NCBI RefSeq assembly: GCF_001718695.1
Contig: NZ_CP013420.1
Span: forward strand, 3,100,001 to 3,164,000
Source: Burkholderia ubonensis
GTDB lineage: Bacteria > Pseudomonadota > Gammaproteobacteria > Burkholderiales > Burkholderiaceae
Length of the DNA stretch: 64,000 bases
Direction: 5' to 3'
Each line of letters begins with the position of its first letter. Positions within the stretch are counted from its first letter, which is position 1. The notes beneath the pieces are model-generated. The model was not told where the DNA came from. It worked only from the letters and a program-made list of their open reading frames with translations, and did not search any database. A program made the translations under genes and the position numbers. Positions 57,299 to 64,000 of the stretch are shown piece after piece.

Positions 57299-58690
57299 AT
57301 GACACCCGAACTCGCATTGACCCGTTTGTGGCAACTCGCACACGGCGAGCCCGACGCACTGGCTCGCGTGACCGTGACCGGGCAGGACCCGACGTTGCCG
57401 TCCACCTTCCATGTCGGCACGCTGGCCGCGGCATCGATCGCGGCGGCCGGGCTGGCGGCCGCCGAGTGCCATCGGCTTCGCACGGGCGTCGCGCAGCGCG
57501 TCGACGTGTCGGTGCGCGACGCGCTCGTCGCGTTTCGCAGCGAGCGCTACCTGCGCGTCGACGACGGGCCGCCGCCCGAGCTGCGGCATCCGGTGACGGG
57601 CTTCTACGAGACGCGCGATGCGCGCTGGATCCAGTTGCACGCGAACTTCCCGCATCACCTGCGCGGCATACTCGGCGTGCTCGGCTGCGGCGAGCGCCGG
57701 GCGGAAGTCGCGGCGGCGATCCGCACGCGGGACGGCGCGCCGCTCGACGCCGCACTCGCGGACGCGGGCCTGTGCGCGGCGCTGATCAGAACACCTGACG
57801 AATGGGCGGCGCACGAACAGGCGCGCGCGCTCGCGGCGCTGCCGCTGTTCGAGATCGAACGCATCGGCGACGCGCCGGTGCAGGCGCTCGGCGGCGGCGA
57901 CGCGAGCCGGCCGCTCGCGGGCGTGCGCGTGCTCGATCTCACGCGCATCATCGCGGGCCCGGTCGCCGGCCGCACGCTCGCGTCGCATGGCGCGCAGGTG
58001 CTGCTCGTCAATGGCCCGCATCTGCCGAACATCGCGCCGCTCGTGATCGACAACGGGCGCGGCAAGCGGTCCGCGTGGCTCGATCTGCGCGACGCCGCGG
58101 GCGTCGGCGCGCTGCATGCGCTGGCGTGCGACGCGGACGTGTTCGTGCAGTCGTACCGCCCGGGCGCGCTCGCGGCACGCGGCTTCGCGCCCGAGGCGCT
58201 CGCGCAGCGGCGGCCGGGCATCGTGTGCGTGTCGATTTCCGCGTACGGGCGCGCGGGGCCGTGGTCGCGGCGGCGCGGCTTCGACAGCCTCGTGCAGTCC
58301 GCGAGCGGGATCGCATGGCGCGAGCGGCAGGCGGCCCACGCGGACGCGCCGCGTCACCTGCCGTGCCAGGCGCTCGATCATGCGACCGGCTATCTCGCGG
58401 CGTTCGGCGCGATGATCGCGCTGGCGCGCCGTGCGCGCGAAGGCGGCAGCTGGCAGGTGCGGCTGTCGCTCGCGCAGACGGGCCGCTGGCTGCAGTCGTT
58501 CGGCCTCGTGCCGGACGGCGCGCATGCGCCCGAGATCACGCCCGACGACGTGCGCGACCGGCTCGACCGGATCGCGTCGCCGTTCGGCGTCGTCGATGCG
58601 GTGCGCCCGGCGGAACGGCTGTCGGCGACGCCGCCGCGCTTCACGCAACCGCCGGTGCCGCTCGGCAGCGACGACGCGCGCTGGCTGTGA
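57299..58690 (+). CDS. Family III CoA-transferase (CaiB/BaiF) with extra N-terminal half-domain
   Basis: 463 residues. The usual CaiB start motif PLAGVRVLDLTRIIAGPVAG appears only at about residue 205, with the likely catalytic Asp360 in ALDHATGYLAAFGAM and the canonical end ERLSATPPRF. The first 200 residues resemble the second half of a CaiB fold (GVAQRVDVSVRDALVAF, HPVTGFYETRDARWIQLHANFPHH). It probably moves CoA between carboxylic acids; substrates unknown. Divergent from the HTH-citrate synthase. Confidence 0.83.
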   Translation: MTPELALTRLWQLAHGEPDALARVTVTGQDPTLPSTFHVGTLAAASIAAAGLAAAECHRLRTGVAQRVDVSVRDALVAFRSERYLRVDDGPPPELRHPVTGFYETRDARWIQLHANFPHHLRGILGVLGCGERRAEVAAAIRTRDGAPLDAALADAGLCAALIRTPDEWAAHEQARALAALPLFEIERIGDAPVQALGGGDASRPLAGVRVLDLTRIIAGPVAGRTLASHGAQVLLVNGPHLPNIAPLVIDNGRGKRSAWLDLRDAAGVGALHALACDADVFVQSYRPGALAARGFAPEALAQRRPGIVCVSISAYGRAGPWSRRRGFDSLVQSASGIAWRERQAAHADAPRHLPCQALDHATGYLAAFGAMIALARRAREGGSWQVRLSLAQTGRWLQSFGLVPDGAHAPEITPDDVRDRLDRIASPFGVVDAVRPAERLSATPPRFTQPPVPLGSDDARWL

Positions 58691-58711
58691 GCCAAGGCGG
58701 CGCGCCCCGCG

Positions 58712-59458
58712 CTACCTGCGCAGCTCGACGACGAAGTCGTAGTAGTCGTTGCGGCAGTAGGTGTCGGTCAGCTCGATCGCGCGCTGGTCGGCCGTATAGC
58801 CGATCCGCGTGATCAGCAGCAGCGCGTCGTGCGGCGCGATGCCCATCTGCCGCGCGATCTCGTCGGTCGCGTTGACCGCGCGGAAGTGCTGCAGCGCGCG
58901 CACGATCGGCGTGCCGCGCGCTTCGAGGTAGCTGTACAGCGAATCGCCGATCGCCTGCGGATCGGGGATCAGCGTCGCGGGAAACGTCGAGTTCTCGACG
59001 GCCATCACGATGCCGTCGGCGAGGCGCAGACGTTTCAATCGTGTAACCGACGCGGCCGGCGACAGCCCGAGCTGGATCACTTCGTCGCGGCTCGCGGGCT
59101 GGATCTCGCGCGCGAGCCATTGCGAACTCGGCTTGAAGCCGCGCCGTTCGAGCATCTCGCTGAAGCTCGACAGGCGCGACAGCGGATCCTCGTAGCGCGG
59201 CTGGATGAAATTGCCCGCGCCTTGCGTGCGGCGGATCAGCCCCTGTTCGACGAGCAGCGCGATCGCCTTGCGCGCGGTGATGCGCGACACGCCGAGCGCC
59301 TCCGACAGCACGCGCTCGGACGGCAACGCCTCGCCGGCCGTCCAGCGGTTGTCGTGAATCGCGTCGCCGAGCTTGCGGGCGAGCTGCAGATAGAGCGGGG
59401 TATCGTTGTCGGGGTCGGGGCGCAGGTCCTGCCAGCGGTCGTCCGTCGTTGACTTCAT
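58712..59458 (-). CDS. GntR/HutC-family transcriptional regulator
   Basis: 248 residues. N-terminal winged helix (LYLQLARKLGDAIHDNRWTAGEALPSERVLSEALGVSRITARKAIALLVEQGLIRR) and a C-terminal UTRA ligand domain (SSFSEMLERRGFKPSS...LLITRIGYTADQRAIELTDTYCRNDYYDF). It looks like the amino-sugar regulators NagR/DasR, but no nag or PTS genes are next to it here. Convergent with the CoA-transferase and divergent from an aldo-keto reductase. Confidence 0.88.
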   Translation of the reverse strand: MKSTTDDRWQDLRPDPDNDTPLYLQLARKLGDAIHDNRWTAGEALPSERVLSEALGVSRITARKAIALLVEQGLIRRTQGAGNFIQPRYEDPLSRLSSFSEMLERRGFKPSSQWLAREIQPASRDEVIQLGLSPAASVTRLKRLRLADGIVMAVENSTFPATLIPDPQAIGDSLYSYLEARGTPIVRALQHFRAVNATDEIARQMGIAPHDALLLITRIGYTADQRAIELTDTYCRNDYYDFVVELRR

Positions 59459-59633
59459 GGAATGGGTATCGATCAGGTTGGGCCATTCTAAGTCATCATG
59501 CGGCGCCGTTATAGCCGGTTTTTGCCGCACGGCGGTCGCGCGCCGCGCCGAATGGCTACACTGATGCGTCGCATTCCGTACCACCGACGCCGCGCGCGGC
59601 CACGCACGGCCACGAATTTGCAGCGAGGAGCGC

Positions 59634-60485
59634 ATGATGATGAAGGACACGATCGCCACGGTCGTCCTGCCCGACGGCGAGACGATCCCGAAGCTGGGGC
59701 AGGGGACGTGGGAGATGGGCGAGCGCGCGTCCCGGCGCGCGGACGAAATTGCCGCGCTGCGCGAGGGCATCGCGCTCGGCATGACGTTGATCGATACCGC
59801 AGAGATGTACGGCGACGGCGCGACCGAAGAACTCGTCGGCCACGCGCTCGACGGCTTGCGCGACGACGTGTTTCTCGTCAGCAAGGCGTATCCGCATCAT
59901 GCGAGCCGCCGGGGCGTCGTGGCCGCGTGCGAAGCGAGCCTCAAGCGCCTGCGCACCGATCGCATCGATCTCTATCTGCTGCACTGGCGCGGCTCGGTGC
60001 CGCTCGAGGAGACGGTCGAGGGCTTCGACGCGCTACGACGCGCCGGCAAGATCCGCCACTGGGGCGTGAGCAATTTCGATACGGCCGACATGCAGGAGCT
60101 CGTCGATGAGGCAGGCGGCGCGGCGTGCGCGACCAATCAGATCCTTTACAACATCGCGCGGCGCGGGCCGGAGTTCGATCTGCTGCCATGGCTCGCGGCG
60201 CGCCGGATCCCGGCGATGGCGTACAGCCCGGTCGATCATGCGCGTCTGCCGAAGCACTCGCCGCTCGACGAAATTGCCCGCGTGCGCGGCGTGTCGGTGA
60301 TGCGTGTCGCGCTGGCCTGGGTGCTTGCGCAGCCCGGCGTGTTCGCGATCCCGAAGGCGGCGCGGATCGAGCACGTGCGAGACAACCGCGCCGCGCTCGA
60401 TCTCGTGTTGAGCGATGACGAGCGCACGCAGCTGGACGCGTACTTCCGTCCACCGCGCAGCAAGCGCGCGCTCGAAATGCTCTGA
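59634..60485 (+). CDS. Aldo-keto reductase
   Basis: NADPH-dependent oxidoreductase with TIM-barrel fold, 283 residues. The tetrad is present: Asp in LIDTAEMYG, Tyr of that motif, Lys in VSKAYPHH, His in LYLLHWRGS. RHWGVSNFD and the cofactor region AIPKAARIEHVRDN follow. Three ATGs stand in a row (59634, 59637, 59640) behind GAGGAG; I give the first. Substrate unknown. Confidence 0.88.
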   Translation: MMMKDTIATVVLPDGETIPKLGQGTWEMGERASRRADEIAALREGIALGMTLIDTAEMYGDGATEELVGHALDGLRDDVFLVSKAYPHHASRRGVVAACEASLKRLRTDRIDLYLLHWRGSVPLEETVEGFDALRRAGKIRHWGVSNFDTADMQELVDEAGGAACATNQILYNIARRGPEFDLLPWLAARRIPAMAYSPVDHARLPKHSPLDEIARVRGVSVMRVALAWVLAQPGVFAIPKAARIEHVRDNRAALDLVLSDDERTQLDAYFRPPRSKRALEML

Positions 60486-60697
60486 AGCGATCGCGGGATG
60501 CGGTGCGCCGGTTGGTGGCCGCAGGTGTTGCCGCGGTTGCCGTTGTCGTTCGTTTCTGCGCACACGGACGGCCGTGTACCACGCAGATGGCGAGCCTCGC
60601 GCCATCGATCGACTACGCGCCGATATGCCGCACGACAGCGCCGGAAACACCGTCGCCGGTGTGCGCTGTGTTGCCGCGATGAAGCGTCCGACTCCGT

Positions 60698-61708
60698 TCA
60701 GCGCGCCGGCGCGTCGGCCGCGCGCGGCCAGCGATGACAGAGGATCGACGCGACCCAGGCGACGACGAACAGCGCGACGATCCCGTATCCGAGCGCGCCG
60801 AACCGCTCGCCGACGGCATCGAGCGCATCGCGCACGGGGCCCGTCAGCGCGAGCTTGTCCGCGAGCAGCCCGGCGGCCTCGATGCCGCCGATCGCAAGCG
60901 CGACGGCAGCGGAGACGAACGTGATGCTCGCGTTGTACAGGAGCTTGCGCTGCGGATCGTCCATTGCCCAGCCGTACGCGTGGATCATCAGCACGTTGTC
61001 GGTCGAGTCGATCAGCGTCATGCCGGCCATGAACAGCGCGGGAAACAGCAGGATCGCGTAGAGCGGCAGGCCCTGGCTTGCCTGCGCGGCGGCGATCGCG
61101 AGCAGGCCGATTTCAGTTGCAGTATCGAAACCGAGTCCGAACAGCACGCCGACCGGATACATGTGCCAGCTCTTCGTGACGAACCGGAACAGCGGACGCA
61201 GCAGGCGCGCGATGACGCCGGCCCTGCGATGCGTATGCGTGCCGCCGTGCGCGTGACCGGGCGCGCGGCGATAGCGCCGCCACACGTCGCACAGGATCGC
61301 GAGGTTCATGCACGCGAGCACGAGCAGGAACGTCGCGGACACCGCGGTGCCGAACGTGCCGCCGATGTCGCGCAACGCATCGAAGCGCTCGCGCAGCGCG
61401 AACGCGCTCAGCGCGACGCCGAGCGTCGCGGCGACCACGATCGTCGAGTGGCCGAGCGAGAAGAACAGGCCGACCGTCAGCGGACGCCGGCCTTTCTGCA
61501 TCAGCTTGCGCGTCGCGACGTCGATCGCGGCGATGTGATCGGCGTCGACCGCGTGGCGCAACCCGAGCCCGTACGCGATCGCGGCCGTGCCGAGCAGCAG
61601 CGGCCGCTCGCGCAGCGCCGCGAGCGCCCACAGCCAGACGGCCGCATTGGCGGCGAGCAGGCCCGCATAGAGCATCAGCAGGCGGCGCAGGGCAGGGGTG
61701 GGCGGCAT
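60698..61708 (-). CDS. HoxN/NixA-family nickel/cobalt permease
   Basis: Secondary transporter for Ni2+ or Co2+ of the NiCoT family. Signature GLRHAVDADHIAAID (HX4DH) in the second helix, then FFSLGHSTIVV, GLFGLGFDTATE-like VGVLFGLGFDTATEIGLL, and FMAGMTLIDSTDN. A His-containing cytoplasmic loop (GHAHGGTHTHRR) separates the halves. I choose ATG 61708 (336 residues), which has AAGGAA upstream; GTG 61750 lacks a ribosome site. No nickel-enzyme gene or cobalamin riboswitch is seen nearby. Confidence 0.9.
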   Translation of the reverse strand: MPPTPALRRLLMLYAGLLAANAAVWLWALAALRERPLLLGTAAIAYGLGLRHAVDADHIAAIDVATRKLMQKGRRPLTVGLFFSLGHSTIVVAATLGVALSAFALRERFDALRDIGGTFGTAVSATFLLVLACMNLAILCDVWRRYRRAPGHAHGGTHTHRRAGVIARLLRPLFRFVTKSWHMYPVGVLFGLGFDTATEIGLLAIAAAQASQGLPLYAILLFPALFMAGMTLIDSTDNVLMIHAYGWAMDDPQRKLLYNASITFVSAAVALAIGGIEAAGLLADKLALTGPVRDALDAVGERFGALGYGIVALFVVAWVASILCHRWPRAADAPAR

Positions 61709-61802
61709 CGCGGCGTTTCCTTCGGACGAATCGAGCGCCGATTGTGTCACGCGAAAAAGTCGCCGGGTTCGCGGGTCAAAAACGCGTGCCCGCGCGCGGA
61801 CG

Positions 61803-61832
61803 AAAAAAAGCCCGTCCGGATTCGGACGGGCT
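61803..61832 (-). terminator. Intrinsic terminator of the EF-G gene
   Basis: On the minus strand a 9-bp stem GCCCGTCCG/CGGACGGGC with a 4-base loop is followed by T7, about 45 bp past the fusA stop. It shows that no tuf gene is co-transcribed downstream. Confidence 0.93.
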
Positions 61833-61877
61833 GGACGGATGGCAGCTTGCCGCGCAGCGGCGCGCGCCGCCCCGCGC

Positions 61878-63989
61878 TTACTTCGTTTTCGCGTTGATCA
61901 CCGCATCCGACACGTTCGCCGGCGTCTCCGCGTAGTGCTTGAACTCCATCGTGTACGTGGCGCGCCCCTGCGTTGCCGAACGCAGCGACGTCGAGTAGCC
62001 GAACATCTCGGCGAGCGGCACCTCGGCGCGCACGAGCTTGCCGCCGCCGCCCGCGATGTCCTCCATGCCCTGCACGATGCCGCGCCGGCTCGACAGGTCG
62101 CCCATCACGTTGCCCATGAAGTCCTCGGGCGTCTCGACCTCGACCGCCATCATCGGCTCGAGCAGCACCGGCTTCGCGCGGCGCATCGCTTCCTTGAACG
62201 CCATCGAGCCGGCCATGCGGAATGCGTTTTCGTTCGAGTCGACGTCGTGGTACGAGCCGAACGTCAGGTGCACCTTCACGTCGACGACCGGATAGCCCGC
62301 GAGCACGCCGCTCTTCAGCGTTTCCTCGATGCCCTTGTTGACCGCCGGGATGAACTCGCGCGGAATCACGCCGCCCTTGATCTCGTCGAGGAATTCATAG
62401 CCCTTGCCGGGGTTCGGCTCGAGCTTGATCACCGCGTGGCCGTACTGGCCGCGGCCGCCCGACTGCTTGACGAACTTGCCCTCGACGTCGTCGGCGGCGG
62501 TGCGCACCGTCTCGCGATACGCGACCTGCGGCTTGCCGACCGTCGCCTCGACGCCGAACTCGCGCTTCATCCGGTCGACGATGATCTCGAGGTGGAGCTC
62601 GCCCATCCCGGAGATGATCGTCTGGCCCGATTCCTCGTCGGTCTGCACGCGGAACGACGGGTCTTCCTGCGCGAGGCGGTTCAGCGCGAGGCCCATCTTT
62701 TCCTGGTCGGCCTTGGTCTTCGGCTCGACCGCCTGCGAGATTACCGGCTCCGGAAATTCCATCTTCTCGAGGATGATCGGCTTGCCCGGGTCGCACAGCG
62801 TGTCGCCCGTCGTCGCTTCCTTCAGGCCGACCGCGGCCGCGATGTCGCCTGCGCGCACTTCCTTGATTTCCTTGCGCTCGTTCGCGTGCATCTGCAGGAT
62901 CCGGCCGAGCCGTTCCTTCTTGTCCTTGGTCGGGTTCAGCACCGTGTCGCCCGACTCGACGACACCCGAGTACACGCGGAAGAAGATCAGCTGGCCCACG
63001 AACGGGTCCGTCATGATCTTGAACGCGAGCGCGGAGAACGGCTCGTCGTCGCTCGGATGACGTTCCGCTTCCTTGTCGTCGAGCGTAAGCGTATGGCCGA
63101 GGATCGCGGGCACGTCGACGGGCGACGGCAGGTAGTCGATCACCGCGTCGAGCATCGCCTGCACGCCCTTGTTCTTGAACGCGCTGCCGCACAGCATCGG
63201 TACGATCTCGTTGGCGATCGTGCGCTTGCGCAGCGCGGCCTTGATCTCGTCCTCGGTCAGCGAGTTGTGGTCGGTCAGGTACTTCTCGAGCAGTGCCTCG
63301 CTGGCTTCGGCCGCGGCCTCGACCATCTTCTCGCGCCACTCGTGCGCGAGCTCGACGAGATTCGCCGGGATGTCCTCGTAGGCGAACTTCACGCCCTGGC
63401 TGTCGTCGTCCCAGACGATCGCCTTCATCTTGACGAGATCGACGACGCCCTGGAAATGGTCCTCCGCGCCGATCGGAATCTGGATCGGCACGGCGACGCC
63501 CTTCAGGCGCTCGCCGATCTGCCGCTGCACGCGGAAGAAGTCGGCGCCGACGCGGTCCATCTTGTTGACGAACGCGATGCGCGGCACCTTGTACTTGTTC
63601 GCCTGGCGCCACACGGTTTCCGACTGCGGCTGCACGCCGCCGACGGAGTCGTAGACCATGCACGCGCCGTCGAGCACGCGCATCGAACGCTCCACTTCGA
63701 TCGTGAAGTCGACGTGCCCGGGGGTGTCGATGATGTTGATCCGGTGTTCCGGATAATTGCCGGCCATGCCCTTCCAGAACGCGGTCGTCGCGGCCGACGT
63801 GATCGTGATGCCGCGTTCCTGCTCCTGCTCCATCCAGTCCATCGTGGCCGCGCCGTCGTGCACTTCGCCGATCTTGTGGCTCACGCCGGTATAGAACAGG
63901 ATGCGTTCGGTAGTCGTGGTTTTGCCGGCATCGATGTGGGCGCTGATCCCGATATTGCGATAGCGCTCGATGGGGGTTTTGCGGGGCAC
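61878..63989 (-). CDS. fusA: Elongation factor G (copy outside a str operon)
   Basis: Ribosomal translocase, 703 residues. GTPase motifs: G1 AHIDAGKTT (18-26), G3 DTPGH, G4 NKMD. Domains II-V follow, with the domain IV loop [15 protein letters not shown] and C-terminal [20 protein letters not shown]. Start is GTG 63989 with GGAGG 5 bp upstream. It ends at its own terminator rather than leading to tuf, so it is probably the second EF-G gene of a Burkholderia. The upstream neighbour lies outside the window. Confidence 0.95.
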   Translation of the reverse strand: MPRKTPIERYRNIGISAHIDAGKTTTTERILFYTGVSHKIGEVHDGAATMDWMEQEQERGITITSAATTAFWKGMAGNYPEHRINIIDTPGHVDFTIEVERSMRVLDGACMVYDSVGGVQPQSETVWRQANKYKVPRIAFVNKMDRVGADFFRVQRQIGERLKGVAVPIQIPIGAEDHFQGVVDLVKMKAIVWDDDSQGVKFAYEDIPANLVELAHEWREKMVEAAAEASEALLEKYLTDHNSLTEDEIKAALRKRTIANEIVPMLCGSAFKNKGVQAMLDAVIDYLPSPVDVPAILGHTLTLDDKEAERHPSDDEPFSALAFKIMTDPFVGQLIFFRVYSGVVESGDTVLNPTKDKKERLGRILQMHANERKEIKEVRAGDIAAAVGLKEATTGDTLCDPGKPIILEKMEFPEPVISQAVEPKTKADQEKMGLALNRLAQEDPSFRVQTDEESGQTIISGMGELHLEIIVDRMKREFGVEATVGKPQVAYRETVRTAADDVEGKFVKQSGGRGQYGHAVIKLEPNPGKGYEFLDEIKGGVIPREFIPAVNKGIEETLKSGVLAGYPVVDVKVHLTFGSYHDVDSNENAFRMAGSMAFKEAMRRAKPVLLEPMMAVEVETPEDFMGNVMGDLSSRRGIVQGMEDIAGGGGKLVRAEVPLAEMFGYSTSLRSATQGRATYTMEFKHYAETPANVSDAVINAKTK

Positions 63990-64000
63990 GTGAACCTCCA

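Noticed and set aside
61709..61877. Cobalamin or nickel riboswitch near the HoxN-type gene
   Set aside because: The upstream region is short and occupied by the EF-G terminator; no conserved riboswitch elements are seen.

Overview
The window is GC-rich, tightly packed proteobacterial chromosome. Protein sequences (KynA, KynB, KynU, ArgF, Adk, EF-G, DUF3579, the Trm112-like protein) and the gene neighbourhoods point to a Burkholderia, most likely a Burkholderia cepacia complex member, probably its main chromosome. This placement is inferred from recalled protein similarity, not from a search. I recognise 63 genes or gene remnants. There is no rRNA, tRNA, prophage, insertion sequence or CRISPR array.

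Layout. 1-2863: a Zur-controlled zinc uptake operon (zur-znuA-znuC-znuB, leftward, znuB cut by the window edge); znuC carries two compensating frameshifts. 3044-13284: a sugar-alcohol catabolic island. A rightward operon encodes a sorbitol-type dehydrogenase, a binding protein, two permeases, a HAD phosphatase and an ABC ATPase. A leftward operon encodes an arabinitol dehydrogenase, a xylulokinase and a SorC-type regulator. The outer promoter of each operon carries the same 43-bp inverted-repeat site in the same orientation relative to its gene. 13565-17155: the kynurenine pathway kynBUA with its divergent Lrp-type regulator kynR. 17142-19959: a flavin reductase, then an SBP56-family (methanethiol-oxidase-like) gene coupled to a multi-pass membrane protein of unknown function.

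20518-48791 is mostly conserved housekeeping: msrA, DUF72, cfa, pdxH, tcdA, ybbN, pirin, a DMT exporter, amiC-tsaE, queG, ogt-xerD, an acyl-CoA ligase, ybaK, plsY, yajQ, murB, argF, DUF3579, rpsT, murJ-sirB1, adk, kdsB, a Trm112-like gene, lpxK, xseA and sodB. Strong terminators separate many of the units. 48910-60485 is more accessory: chrA, a Crp-type regulator, an Mpo1-like protein, a remnant of a ketopantoate-reductase-like gene, a methyltransferase, a frameshifted degenerate-EAL/sensor protein, a DHA2 efflux pump, DUF2917, a helix-turn-helix/citrate-synthase fusion divergent from a CoA-transferase, a GntR regulator and an aldo-keto reductase. 60698-63989 holds a HoxN-type nickel/cobalt permease and an EF-G gene that stands outside a str operon.

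The most interesting items are the paired operators that bracket the polyol island, the HTH-citrate synthase/CoA-transferase divergon with a palindrome between them, the SBP56-membrane protein pair, the ketopantoate-reductase remnant, an unassigned Fur-like box next to a DnaA box between lpxK and xseA, and single-base homopolymer-length frameshifts in two genes. The frameshifts may be sequence errors. I did not find a clearly new defence or mobile system.
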